A model generated the notes under the pieces. It searched no databases and had not been told where the DNA came from. It saw only the letters and a program-made list of their open reading frames with translations. A stretch of 64,000 nucleotides of DNA from JBFLYN01 sp040756655. Its GTDB lineage: Bacteria; Bacillota; Sulfobacillia; UBA8153. Shown here one piece after another: positions 1 to 7,797 of the stretch. The DNA is taken from assembly GCA_040756655.1 (NCBI GenBank), contig JBFLYN010000010.1, positions 1 through 64,000 of the forward strand. Direction: 5' to 3'. A program made the translations under genes and the position numbers. Each line of letters begins with the position of its first letter. Positions within the stretch are counted from its first letter, which is position 1.

Positions 1-25
1 CTCCACAGGTGGTATCCTCTTCATA

Positions 26-105
26 GGTCTGGGCCTCCCTCGGTGCCCCTTCAGGGGTCGAGTTTTATGCTACCACCGATGGTAGCCCAGACCGCTCTCT
101 TTTTA
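26..105 (+). other. candidate structured RNA or attenuator
   Basis: A 9-bp helix GGTCTGGGC (26-34) / GCCCAGACC (85-93) encloses two hairpins: CCCC-TTCA-GGGG (46-57) and CTACCA-CCGA-TGGTAG (70-85). It is followed by a U-rich tail (96-104), so it looks like the end of a transcript. GGTGGTA at 8-14 is complementary to TACCACC at 71-77, which gives an alternative pairing. The inner hairpin and the outer helix share base 85. The upstream part lies outside the window, so neither the RNA class nor a regulated gene can be named. Confidence 0.4.
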
Positions 106-943
106 CAGACACTTTAAGCCATGACCCCTTCTGAGTGACCTTGTAGGCAGTAAAGGTAGCACGGGTAAGTTGTTGGCAGATGCCGGGTGCCACGGACCAT
201 TGTCCAACTGCTTTGCAGGATCTGATCACGTGAGGGCCAAAAGCTCCTGTGGGGGAGGCTAGACCGCCTCCAGGACCGCTATTACCACGGGAGCCCCTCC
301 CATCACCAGGGGCGAGAATTCGTCGAAAAGTGCCAGTCTGTTACTTCGGTGCCCGGAGCCTGGTAGACGGGGTATTAGTAGTGAACGATGCCAAGTGCTA
401 CCGGTACGGCCTGTGTGTCAACCCGTGCCCAGCAGGATGCAATGACTCTCCCATATGCTGCTAAGACCGTCCCCCGGACCACGAGCGGCTGGTACCGCCC
501 TGGTCCGGCGGGAGAGGATGACCTCGCCAGTGTACGGGGCTCTTTTTACCTGGTCCCGCTTGCCCGGTCATGGGCGTAGACTGGAGCACCCGTATTCACC
601 AGCCGGTACCGGGTCATGCCTGTTGCGTCCGCAAAGCCCGCGTTCCTTGAGCCCGTTGGGCTGTCCTTCCTAAGTATGCCGTTTCTGGTTCACCGCACGC
701 ACCCGTTACCCTTCATTACTCATGACCGGGCCGGCAATCCTACGTGTTCCCGTGAATGGGGCCACCGCCTGCGAAAGGCCTAGGAGGACAACCGGGGGCG
801 AGGACCCGCTCACGGCTGATGCACTCTAACGGCATGGCGGTGGTTCCCGGGCAGCTGCATCCTGCTTTGCACCGGACCACCGGGAACAAATCTTGGACAC
901 TCCCGTCTAACCGTGCGAACCTAAACAGAAAGGGGTGTGCCAA
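106..943. other. gene-free region with a second dyad
   Basis: No open frame here has a convincing ribosome site, composition or recognisable protein. The clearest structure is an 8-bp stem CCGGACCA (474-481) / TGGTCCGG (501-508) with an inner GCGG/CCGC pairing, then a small GAGG-ATGA-CCTC hairpin and a T run at 541-547. This may be a terminator-like RNA end or decayed sequence. No tRNA or known riboswitch was recognised. Confidence 0.4.
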
Positions 944-1435
944 GTGAAGCACATCATCGCAGCCGTTCTTCTACTGATGGTGCTGGCCGCTCCTGCAGCG
1001 GCGGCTCTCAAGGAATTACCTGAGCCGCTGGCACAGGAACTCCAGCTCATCGCCAAAGAGCATGTGGTCGCGAGAGAGAACATTAGCCTGGACAAGATTA
1101 CGGTGTCCGAAGCCTGGGTTCGCGAGTTGAGAGCCATCGGAAAGGACATCTACATGGTTACCGTCTTGGGCAACGATACTAAGTTCATGGTGACTATCGA
1201 GGTTTCCAGCCGTAAGGTACTCAACGCAGAAGAGTTTGAGGCCCTCGTCAAGGAAGACACCGAGAAGACACCCGCGGATGCTGTATACACCCTCTCACTG
1301 CCTGCTACCAGCGACGGCGACGAGGTTACCACTATGGCCCCGGCCCGGGACCTGCGGGCGGCTTACGTAGCAGGAGTAGCGCTGGTTCTGCTGGGACTGG
1401 GGACGGTTCACATGAAGATCCGCAAGCGAGTGTAG
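944..1435 (+). CDS. small secreted protein with C-terminal membrane anchor
   Basis: The protein has an N-terminal signal peptide (KHII then a hydrophobic run ending in APAAAA) and about 100 polar residues. Near the C-terminus is a hydrophobic segment (AAYVAGVALVLLGLG) followed by basic MKIRKRV. It is probably exported and held in the membrane with the body outside and a short cytoplasmic tail. GTG 944 is preferred over GTG 935 because the ribosome site AAAGGGG (929-935) then sits 8 nt upstream. The middle part faintly resembles small PepSY-like repeats, but no domain can be assigned. It is monocistronic and followed by a terminator. Confidence 0.7.
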   Translation: MKHIIAAVLLLMVLAAPAAAALKELPEPLAQELQLIAKEHVVARENISLDKITVSEAWVRELRAIGKDIYMVTVLGNDTKFMVTIEVSSRKVLNAEEFEALVKEDTEKTPADAVYTLSLPATSDGDEVTTMAPARDLRAAYVAGVALVLLGLGTVHMKIRKRV

Positions 1436-1461
1436 TATGCTGAGTCCCCAGGGGACAGGGG

Positions 1462-1497
1462 AGAGCCCGGGCGTGGCAGCTGGGCTCTTTCTCCTTT
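1462..1497 (+). terminator. rho-independent terminator
   Basis: AGAGCCC (1462-1468) pairs with GGGCTCT (1482-1488), followed by the T-rich TTTCTCCTTT. It closes the small secreted protein gene. Confidence 0.7.
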
Positions 1498-1558
1498 GGG
1501 GGCGGCACAGTTACGGGGCGGGGTTCCCTTGGTTCATTTTCCCTTTGAGAGACGGTTG

Positions 1559-1567
1559 TGGTATAAT
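1559..1567 (+). promoter_or_regulatory. extended -10 promoter for yqeG
   Basis: TGG-TATAAT is an extended -10 element with a perfect hexamer. No good -35 lies at 16-18 nt, as expected for a TGn-dependent promoter. It is about 65 nt upstream of yqeG. Confidence 0.6.
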
Positions 1568-1633
1568 CACGAGAGCAGGCTCGCCCGATTTAGGCTGGGC
1601 TGAACATCAAGCATAAGGTGGTGGTGGTTTGCC

Positions 1634-2164
1634 TTGCGTTATCTGGCCCGCTGGTTTTGCCCACATGAATACCTGTCCTCGCCCCAGGAAGTCGATTTTC
1701 AGAGCCTAAGATCCCGGGGAGTCCGCGGACTCATCGTCGACCTGGACAACACCCTGGTCCACTGGAACCAGTACGTGGCGGGCCCGGAACTGCAGTTATG
1801 GTTCGAACAAGCCCGGGCGGCGGATCTGGCAGTGTGCATCCTTAGCAACAACCACCACGTGCAGCGCATTGCCGGCTTTGCCCATAGCCTGGAAGCGGAT
1901 TTCCTGGCCCGGGCCGGTAAGCCCAGGCGTCGGCCGTTCAAGGCGGCCATGGACCTGATGGGCACAACCCCGGAAACCACCGCGGTCATCGGCGACCAGG
2001 TGTTCACTGACGTGCTAGGGGGGCGGAGGTCCGGGCTATACACCATCCTGGTACGACCCCGGAGTGAGCGGGAGTTCGTGGGAACCCGCTGCATGCGGGT
2101 CATCGAGCGTCACATCCTCAGGTACCTGGTGAAGGTCGGACTAGTGACGGCGCCCCGGCCGTAA
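1634..2164 (+). CDS. yqeG: YqeG family HAD IIIA-type phosphatase
   Basis: 176 aa, normal for YqeG. HAD motif I is LDNTLV (about residues 37-42), motif II is the Ser in CILSNN, the Lys of motif III is in RRRPFKAA, and the acidic motif IV is IGDQVFTDVLGG. These residues support Mg-dependent phosphatase chemistry; the physiological substrate of the family is not settled. The start is TTG 1634, with AAGGTGGTGG 8 nt upstream. In many Bacillota yqeG lies near aroE or yqeH, but neither is here; it has its own promoter and stands alone. Confidence 0.9.
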   Translation: MRYLARWFCPHEYLSSPQEVDFQSLRSRGVRGLIVDLDNTLVHWNQYVAGPELQLWFEQARAADLAVCILSNNHHVQRIAGFAHSLEADFLARAGKPRRRPFKAAMDLMGTTPETTAVIGDQVFTDVLGGRRSGLYTILVRPRSEREFVGTRCMRVIERHILRYLVKVGLVTAPRP

Positions 2165-2230
2165 CCCCGCCAGCACCCTCGCACACCCCCCGCATGCCCG
2201 TAAGCTACCCAAAACCTGTACAAGAAACTA

Positions 2231-2280
2231 CAGGAGTTGCCACTTTATGACAGAATATGACATGGCATGTAAGATATGAT
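2231..2280 (+). promoter_or_regulatory. degS upstream control region
   Basis: This A/T-rich stretch contains CTGTA/TACAG dyad halves just upstream, a TTGCCA (2237-2242), a 10-bp phased direct repeat TATGACA (2246-2252 and 2256-2262), and TATGAT (2275-2280). No single -35/-10 pair has ideal spacing. An AGGAG at 2232-2236 precedes ATG 2247, which opens only a 10-codon frame ending at 2279, a possible leader peptide. Confidence 0.35.
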
Positions 2281-3630
2281 GAAGACCGGGTTACCGACCA
2301 CGCTTACTCCCTTGTCAGTAATTGGTCCTTCATGCAGAAGGCGTTCACTACGATAGAACGGGTAGGTGCAGATGTCGCGTCAATCCTGGGCGGAAAGGGA
2401 GACGGCGGCCGCTTTCGCGACCGCGGGGCACACCCGGTGAGCCAGTCCAAGTGTACGGTAGACCTGAAGAGCATCGATAGCATCCTCAAAGAGACGGTGG
2501 CTGCTGTCCGGCAGTCTCGCGAGCAGATGTACGAGGTTGCGGAGCTGGCTCGGAACGAGTGCCTGATGTTGGAGCGGGAGTTTCTGCAAGCCCAAGAGGA
2601 GGTTCACCAGGAGATCGTCCGGGTTGAGGAACTGGAAAAGGCCGACCGCCGGGCACGCGACCAGCTGGTGTCGGTGAGCCGGCAGTACCGGAAGCGGACG
2701 CACGCAGAGATCCAGGCGGCATATGAGGGTGCGCGGCAGGTGCATGCGCAACTAGAAGTGGCGCGGGAACGCGAACGCCATCTCCGCAAGCGCCGGGACG
2801 AACTGGCCAGAAGACTCAAGAACATGCGGGCCATGGCGGAGCGGGCCGAGGGCCTGGTTTCCCGGGTGGGAGTGGTCATGGAGTACCTAAGCGGCGACCT
2901 GGAGCACCTGAGCGGAAGAATCAGTGAATATCACCGTCAGCAGGAGGTGGGCTTCAGCATCATCCGGGCGCAGGAGGAAGAGAGACTCCGGGTGGCCCGG
3001 GAGATCCATGATGGGCCCGCGCAGACCTTAGCGGGAGTGGTGCTGAAACTCGACGTGTGCCAGAGGCTTCTTCAACGTGACCCTGAACGGCTGGCGCCAG
3101 AGCTGCGAGCCATTTCCGAGGCGGCCAGGCTTAGCTTGCAGGATGTTCGGAAGACCATCTTCAACCTTAGGCCCATGGCACTGGACGAGCTGGGGCTGGC
3201 AGCGGCCCTGCGGTCGTACGTGAGTTCCTACCGGGAACACACCGGCGTGGAGGTAGCGTTGTCGGTGGTAGGCCAGGACGAGAGGTTGCCTTTGCCGGTG
3301 GAAATCGCGCTGTTCCGCCTGGTCCAGGAGTCACTCTCCAACGTTGCCAAGCATGCTGGAACAGACCGGGCGGCAGTAGCGTTGGTCTTCGAACCCAACG
3401 GGATCACAGTCACTGTCCGGGACCACGGAAGGGGATTTCACGTGGACCCGGTGTGGCAGGGAGAGCAGGGCAACGCGTTTGGCATCATCGGCATGCGCGA
3501 GCGGGTCCAGATGCTGCGCGGTACCCTCAACATCACCTCAGCTCCGGGACAAGGTACCCTGGTCACCTGTGTTCTCCCACTGGAGGCTGGGGAGGGGGAG
3601 TCTAATGGCTCTAAGAGTGTTGATCGCTGA
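2257..3630 (+). CDS. degS: DegS-type sensor histidine kinase
   Basis: A cytoplasmic kinase with no membrane segment. A long N-terminal coiled coil (about residues 70-235, rich in Glu/Arg) is followed by a HisKA_3 dimerisation domain with REIHDG, phospho-His at about residue 251, and a HATPase_c domain with ESLSNVAKHAG, DHGRGF and GIIGMRER boxes. This is the DegS layout. The start is uncertain: ATG 2257 lacks a good ribosome site, and ATG 2332 or GTG 2437 would give lengths closer to Bacillus DegS. The 3-prime end overlaps the response regulator gene by 26 nt, so the two are translationally coupled. The target regulon cannot be read from the sequence. Confidence 0.85.
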   Translation: MTWHVRYDEDRVTDHAYSLVSNWSFMQKAFTTIERVGADVASILGGKGDGGRFRDRGAHPVSQSKCTVDLKSIDSILKETVAAVRQSREQMYEVAELARNECLMLEREFLQAQEEVHQEIVRVEELEKADRRARDQLVSVSRQYRKRTHAEIQAAYEGARQVHAQLEVARERERHLRKRRDELARRLKNMRAMAERAEGLVSRVGVVMEYLSGDLEHLSGRISEYHRQQEVGFSIIRAQEEERLRVAREIHDGPAQTLAGVVLKLDVCQRLLQRDPERLAPELRAISEAARLSLQDVRKTIFNLRPMALDELGLAAALRSYVSSYREHTGVEVALSVVGQDERLPLPVEIALFRLVQESLSNVAKHAGTDRAAVALVFEPNGITVTVRDHGRGFHVDPVWQGEQGNAFGIIGMRERVQMLRGTLNITSAPGQGTLVTCVLPLEAGEGESNGSKSVDR

Positions 3631-4279
3631 CGATCATGCCCTGCTCAGGCAGGGAGTCAGACAAGTGCTGGAACTAGAGGATGACATCGAGGTCGTGGGA
3701 GAGGCTGCCGGAGGACACCAAGCCATCGACCTTCAGCGTTCTCTCCGACCGGACGTGGTCATCCTTGATATCTCCATGCCTGACCTGAACGGGGTCGAGG
3801 CGGCCGCGGCCATAAAGAGGCACGACCCGGATGTGGGTATAGTCATCCTGACCATTCACAGCGATGACCCCTACGTCTTTGCCGCAGTGCAGGCCGGCGT
3901 GGCGGCATACGTGCTCAAGGACGTCAGGCCGGAGTTGCTGGTGCGGGCGGTGAGGGAGGCTGCAGCCGGTAGGTCGTACCTCAATCCCAGCGTGGCACAC
4001 CAGCTTATGCGGGAATATGCTCGCCTGGCCACAGGGGGTGGGCGGACGCCCATGGCCGAACTGACCGGTCGCGAGACCGAGGTCTTGTCGCTAGTGGCCG
4101 CGGGCATGACCAATAGCCAGATCGCTCGTACGCTGTTTATAAGTGAAAAGACCGTCAAGAACCATCTTTCCCGGGTTTTCGAGAAACTAGGAGTATCGGA
4201 CCGGACCAACGCTGCCCTGCTGGCGGTTCGGCATGGGCTCTCCTCGCCCCGGGTGAGGCAAGGGTCCTACGTCCCCTAG
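3605..4279 (+). CDS. degU: DegU/NarL-type response regulator
   Basis: 224 aa from ATG 3605, with GGGGAGGGGGAG just upstream. The receiver domain has the acidic pair DD (residues 9-10), phospho-Asp at about 55 in VILDISMPD and Lys in YVLKDV. The C-terminal LuxR helix-turn-helix has LTGRETEVLSLVAAG and ISEKTVKNHLSRV. It is the partner of the overlapping DegS-type kinase. In Bacillus this pair controls secretion, motility and competence; a role in the pilus or surface genes nearby is possible but only inference. A longer frame from 3479 exists but would begin inside the kinase domain and is not credible. Confidence 0.92.
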   Translation: MALRVLIADDHALLRQGVRQVLELEDDIEVVGEAAGGHQAIDLQRSLRPDVVILDISMPDLNGVEAAAAIKRHDPDVGIVILTIHSDDPYVFAAVQAGVAAYVLKDVRPELLVRAVREAAAGRSYLNPSVAHQLMREYARLATGGGRTPMAELTGRETEVLSLVAAGMTNSQIARTLFISEKTVKNHLSRVFEKLGVSDRTNAALLAVRHGLSSPRVRQGSYVP

Positions 4280-4417
4280 GACCCGCGTCGGATGACCCGG
4301 TATCCCATAAACTGATAGGATGGACATGCATACGCGATACGCGACCTGGGTGCTTCATACCCGCGTCGCGCGCGGAACCGGCGTCACGCACCACCCCCCG
4401 GGCGGCCGCCGGAACAT

Positions 4418-4446
4418 GCCCGGGAGCAGGCTCCCGGGCTTCTTTT
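4418..4446 (+). terminator. rho-independent terminator after degSU
   Basis: GCCCGGGAGC / GCTCCCGGGC form a near-perfect long stem directly followed by TTCTTTT. Confidence 0.85.
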
Positions 4447-4468
4447 CGTGGCGGTCGCTGGTATACAG

Positions 4469-4477
4469 TGCTATAAT
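4469..4477 (+). promoter_or_regulatory. extended -10 promoter
   Basis: TGC-TATAAT, perfect hexamer with TGn extension, 15 nt before the ORF of the molybdopterin enzyme. The transcript leader would be very short. Confidence 0.6.
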
Positions 4478-4491
4478 GTGGGCGGGGGGGA

Positions 4492-6495
4492 GTGGTGTTG
4501 GCGCTGGTGCGCACGGCTTGCCCGCTGAACTGCTACGATACCTGCACTATGCTGTTGACGGTAAGAGACGGCCGGGTAGTGGAAGTAAGGGGCGACCCGG
4601 ACCATCCCGTCACGGCGGGGTTTGTGTGTCCCAAGGCCAGCGCCCAGCTGGAGCGCCACTATTCGTCCTCTCGCATCCTGCACCCTATGCTCCGGACGAC
4701 CGGGGGGTGGCGGCGAATCTCTTGGCGGGAAGCCCTGGATATGCTGGCCGGCCACCTGGAACGGGCACGTCGCGCCGGCCCCCACACCATCCTCCACTAC
4801 CACGACCACGGGTCCAGCGGGCTGCTGAAGTCCCTCAGCCGGCGGTTCTTTAACGCCCTGGGCGGGGTTACTGAAGCCACGGGCAGCCTGTGCTGGGCGG
4901 CCGGTGTGGCCGCCCAGCGGTACGACTTCGGGCACCATCTTGCCCACGACCCCTCCGATCTTGTGCATTCCCGCCTTATCATCCTGTGGGGCCGGAATCC
5001 AGTGCACACCAACATACACCTGGTTCCCTTCTTGCGACGGGCTCGCCACGCCCGCGTTGTGCTCATCGACCCGGGCTATTCGGCCAGCGCCGCTCTGGCC
5101 CATCAGCACCTGAAGCCGCGCCCCGGCACCGACGGGGCCTTGGCCCTGGCCTTGGCCGCCGAGATCATCCGGCATGACCGGGCCGACCTGGATTTCCTGA
5201 CTTCTTGTTGTCTTGGCTACGACCGGTTTCAGGAAGCTGCGCTGTCTTGGACCCCGGAGCGCGCCGGGACCGTGACCGGTGTGGACCCAGAGTCCATCGC
5301 CAGCTTGGCCCGGGGGTACGCAGGAGGACCGTCGGCTATCATCCTCGGCTACGGCATGCAACGGTACAGCAACTCCGGGCAAACCGTACGGGCCATCGAT
5401 GGCCTGGGGGCCGTGGCCGGGCAGCTGGGTCGGCCGGGCGGCGGGGTCAACTATGCCAACGGCTGGGCCGAGTTGACGCTGACTTCGCTTACCGGCCGGG
5501 AACTCCGGAAGCACCGGCAGGAGGGCATCCCCCGGGCGGCCCTGGCCGATGAGCTCTTGGGCGCCGCGGGCCGGGATATGCGCATGCTTGTAGTGACCGG
5601 CGCCAACCCGGTCAACCAGCTACCCGACGCTTCCCGTACCAGGCGTGCCCTGGCGACCATCCCCTTCAAGGTCGTCATGGACCTGCGCTGGAGTGAGACT
5701 GCCCAGGAGGCAGACTTGGTGCTACCTGCCGCTTCCTGGCTTGAACAGGAGGACCTGTTCGCCAGCTCCTGGCACAAGTACCTGACTTACGCCGAGCAGG
5801 TCGTGGCCCCCCGCGGAGAAGCCCGCAGCGAACCACAGGTGTTCTCCGAACTAGCCTGTATGCTGGATCTGCCTGGTGACTGGCAGAGACAGGCGGGCGA
5901 CTGGATCCAACTGGCATTGGAGCCCCTGGGCCTGGATGCCGCCGGTCTGAGGGGGAGCTGGTTTGCAAATCCCGCTGCACAGGATGTGCCGTGGAGCGAC
6001 CGCTTGTTCATGACACCCAGTGGCCGGTTTGAGTTTGTGTCCGGGCTGGCGGTGAGCGAGGGGGCACCGGCAGCCGCCGCTTACCGGGAGCCCGCAGAGG
6101 CGGGCTTGGGCTCAACCTGGGCCCCAACCTACCCGTTTTTCTTCTTGTCGCCGCGTCATCGAAATCACACTCACTCGCAGTTTTACTCGAACATGCTGAG
6201 CGTAGACGGATTTCCCTCGGTGTTCCTGCACCCGTCAGCCCTGGCCCGGCTACGCATTAACCCCGGTGAGGTGGTGATTGTGTCGTCGCCCCGGGGATCG
6301 CTGCAAGGACGGGCACAGGCCCGGGCGGGGCAACGAGAGGACGTGGTCGTGGTTTATGAAGGCGGCTCAGTGCTTACCGGTGCTGGTGCCAACCTCCTGA
6401 CCCCGCAGGGGTTAACAGACCTGGGCCTGGGGGCCAGGTTTTATGACTGCCGTTGCCGGGTGGACCGGGCCGTGGAGGAAGTGGCAGCTGGCTGA
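4492..6495 (+). CDS. molybdopterin oxidoreductase, YyaE-like
   Basis: About 667 aa, close to Bacillus YyaE and other single-subunit members of the DMSO reductase superfamily. Four cysteines for an N-terminal [4Fe-4S] cluster are at residues 10, 14, 18 and 46. The Mo/W-bis-MGD domain follows (WGRNPVHTN, VVTGANPVNQ, VLPAASWLEQED) and then a C-terminal molydopterin dinucleotide domain with SPRHRNHTHSQF. The likely metal ligand site is GSLCWAAG at about residue 140; whether Ser or Cys binds the metal is unclear. There is no Tat signal, so it is cytoplasmic. Start could be GTG 4492, GTG 4495 or TTG 4498; the run of G at 4484-4490 fits the latter two better. Substrate unknown. Confidence 0.85.
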   Translation: MVLALVRTACPLNCYDTCTMLLTVRDGRVVEVRGDPDHPVTAGFVCPKASAQLERHYSSSRILHPMLRTTGGWRRISWREALDMLAGHLERARRAGPHTILHYHDHGSSGLLKSLSRRFFNALGGVTEATGSLCWAAGVAAQRYDFGHHLAHDPSDLVHSRLIILWGRNPVHTNIHLVPFLRRARHARVVLIDPGYSASAALAHQHLKPRPGTDGALALALAAEIIRHDRADLDFLTSCCLGYDRFQEAALSWTPERAGTVTGVDPESIASLARGYAGGPSAIILGYGMQRYSNSGQTVRAIDGLGAVAGQLGRPGGGVNYANGWAELTLTSLTGRELRKHRQEGIPRAALADELLGAAGRDMRMLVVTGANPVNQLPDASRTRRALATIPFKVVMDLRWSETAQEADLVLPAASWLEQEDLFASSWHKYLTYAEQVVAPRGEARSEPQVFSELACMLDLPGDWQRQAGDWIQLALEPLGLDAAGLRGSWFANPAAQDVPWSDRLFMTPSGRFEFVSGLAVSEGAPAAAAYREPAEAGLGSTWAPTYPFFFLSPRHRNHTHSQFYSNMLSVDGFPSVFLHPSALARLRINPGEVVIVSSPRGSLQGRAQARAGQREDVVVVYEGGSVLTGAGANLLTPQGLTDLGLGARFYDCRCRVDRAVEEVAAG

Positions 6496-6535
6496 TCTGA
6501 ACTCACTAAACTAATGAGGTAGGGAGAGGACGGAA

Positions 6536-7735
6536 CTGTTTGCTACCCATCTGGAATGTGGTGCCTGTGGCCAGGTGTACCCGGCCGGGCGGCCCGCCAA
6601 TGTGTGTGGTGCCTGTGGCCTGCCCCTCCTGGTCCGCTACGACCTGGAGGCGGTGAGACGGTGCCTGAACCGAGAGGGGCTAGCAGGGCGGCCTGCCACC
6701 ATGTGGCGTTACTCGGAACTGCTTCCCCTGCCCACCGGCTGCCCGCCGGTAACCCTGGGTGAGGGCATGACGCCCATGTTAGAACTACCCGAACTGGGGC
6801 GCCGGCTGGGCTGCGTGGGGCTGGTCATCAAGGACGAGGGACTGTGCCCAACGGGCTCCTTCAAATCCCGGGGAGCAGCGGTCGGGGTATCCATGGCCAA
6901 GGCCCTGGGTATAACTCACATCGCCATGCCCACGGCGGGCAATGCCGGGGGGGCGTGGGCGGCCTACTGTGCCCGGGCCGGGATCAAGCTCACCGTCGTC
7001 ATGCCCGAGGATGCACCGGTTTTGACTATGCAAGAGTGCGTGGTCTACGGTGCCCACACCTACCTGGTGAAAGGGTTGATTTCCGACGCCGGCAAGATCG
7101 TCGGGCGGGCCGTGGCCCGCCACGGCTGGTTCGACGCGTCTACTCTCAAGGAACCCTACCGCATTGAGGGCAAAAAGACCATGGGCCTGGAGATTTTCGA
7201 GCAACTGGGGTGGCGGGTTCCTTCGACCATCATCTATCCTACCGGTGGGGGTGTGGGTCTGATCGGGATCTGGAAGGCCGTGCAAGAACTGCAGTCTTTG
7301 GGCTGGCTGGAAAGAGGTCGTTTCCCTAGACTAGTGGCGGTGCAGGCCGAAGGGTGCGCTCCCATCGTCCGCGCCTACCAGGAGGGAGCCCGGGTCTCCC
7401 AGTTCTGGCACGGCGCCAGCACAGTGGCAGCAGGACTGCGTGTGCCCAAGGCACTGGGCGATTTCCTGGTTTTGCGGGCTCTAGCCGACACGGGCGGTAC
7501 GGCCGTGGCTGTTTCGGATGGAGAGATCGAGCGGGTTCGGGCCGTGGCCGCCCGGTACGGCATGTACGTGTGCCCGGAAGGCGCGGCCGGACTGGCTGCC
7601 ATCCCTGCCCTGCGGGCCAGTGGCTGGTTGGAAGCCGACGAGGAAGTAGTGGTCCTCAACACCGGCAGTGGGCTTAAGTACCCGGGCGCGGGCCGCCCCA
7701 ACCTGCCTGTGCTGGAAGTGAACGCCGAGATCTAG
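6536..7735 (+). CDS. thrC: threonine synthase-like PLP enzyme, probable CTG start
   Basis: A fold-type II PLP enzyme with Schiff-base Lys in TGSFKSRG (about residue 110), a glycine-rich phosphate loop PTGGGVGLIG and C-terminal NTGSGLKYPG. It should convert O-phosphohomoserine to threonine; related PLP lyases cannot be fully excluded. An N-terminal zinc ribbon with two CxxC pairs (CGAC...CGAC) begins upstream of the first usual start, GTG 6575. The frame is closed by a stop at 6515-6517, and between there and 6575 only CTG 6536 is a plausible start, 6-7 nt after AGGGAGAGGA. Starting at 6575 would remove the first CxxC. It lies 40 nt after the molybdopterin enzyme gene, probably one operon. Confidence 0.8.
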   Translation: MFATHLECGACGQVYPAGRPANVCGACGLPLLVRYDLEAVRRCLNREGLAGRPATMWRYSELLPLPTGCPPVTLGEGMTPMLELPELGRRLGCVGLVIKDEGLCPTGSFKSRGAAVGVSMAKALGITHIAMPTAGNAGGAWAAYCARAGIKLTVVMPEDAPVLTMQECVVYGAHTYLVKGLISDAGKIVGRAVARHGWFDASTLKEPYRIEGKKTMGLEIFEQLGWRVPSTIIYPTGGGVGLIGIWKAVQELQSLGWLERGRFPRLVAVQAEGCAPIVRAYQEGARVSQFWHGASTVAAGLRVPKALGDFLVLRALADTGGTAVAVSDGEIERVRAVAARYGMYVCPEGAAGLAAIPALRASGWLEADEEVVVLNTGSGLKYPGAGRPNLPVLEVNAEI

Positions 7736-7797
7736 ACACACCCTGGACTCCCCGCTGAAGAGGCCACCGCCAGTTCTGGGCATACTGGAGCACGGAG

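Noticed and set aside
4471..5514. 347-codon open frame on the minus strand
   Set aside because: It is antisense to the molybdopterin enzyme gene, has no ribosome site and its composition is that of a high-GC shadow frame.
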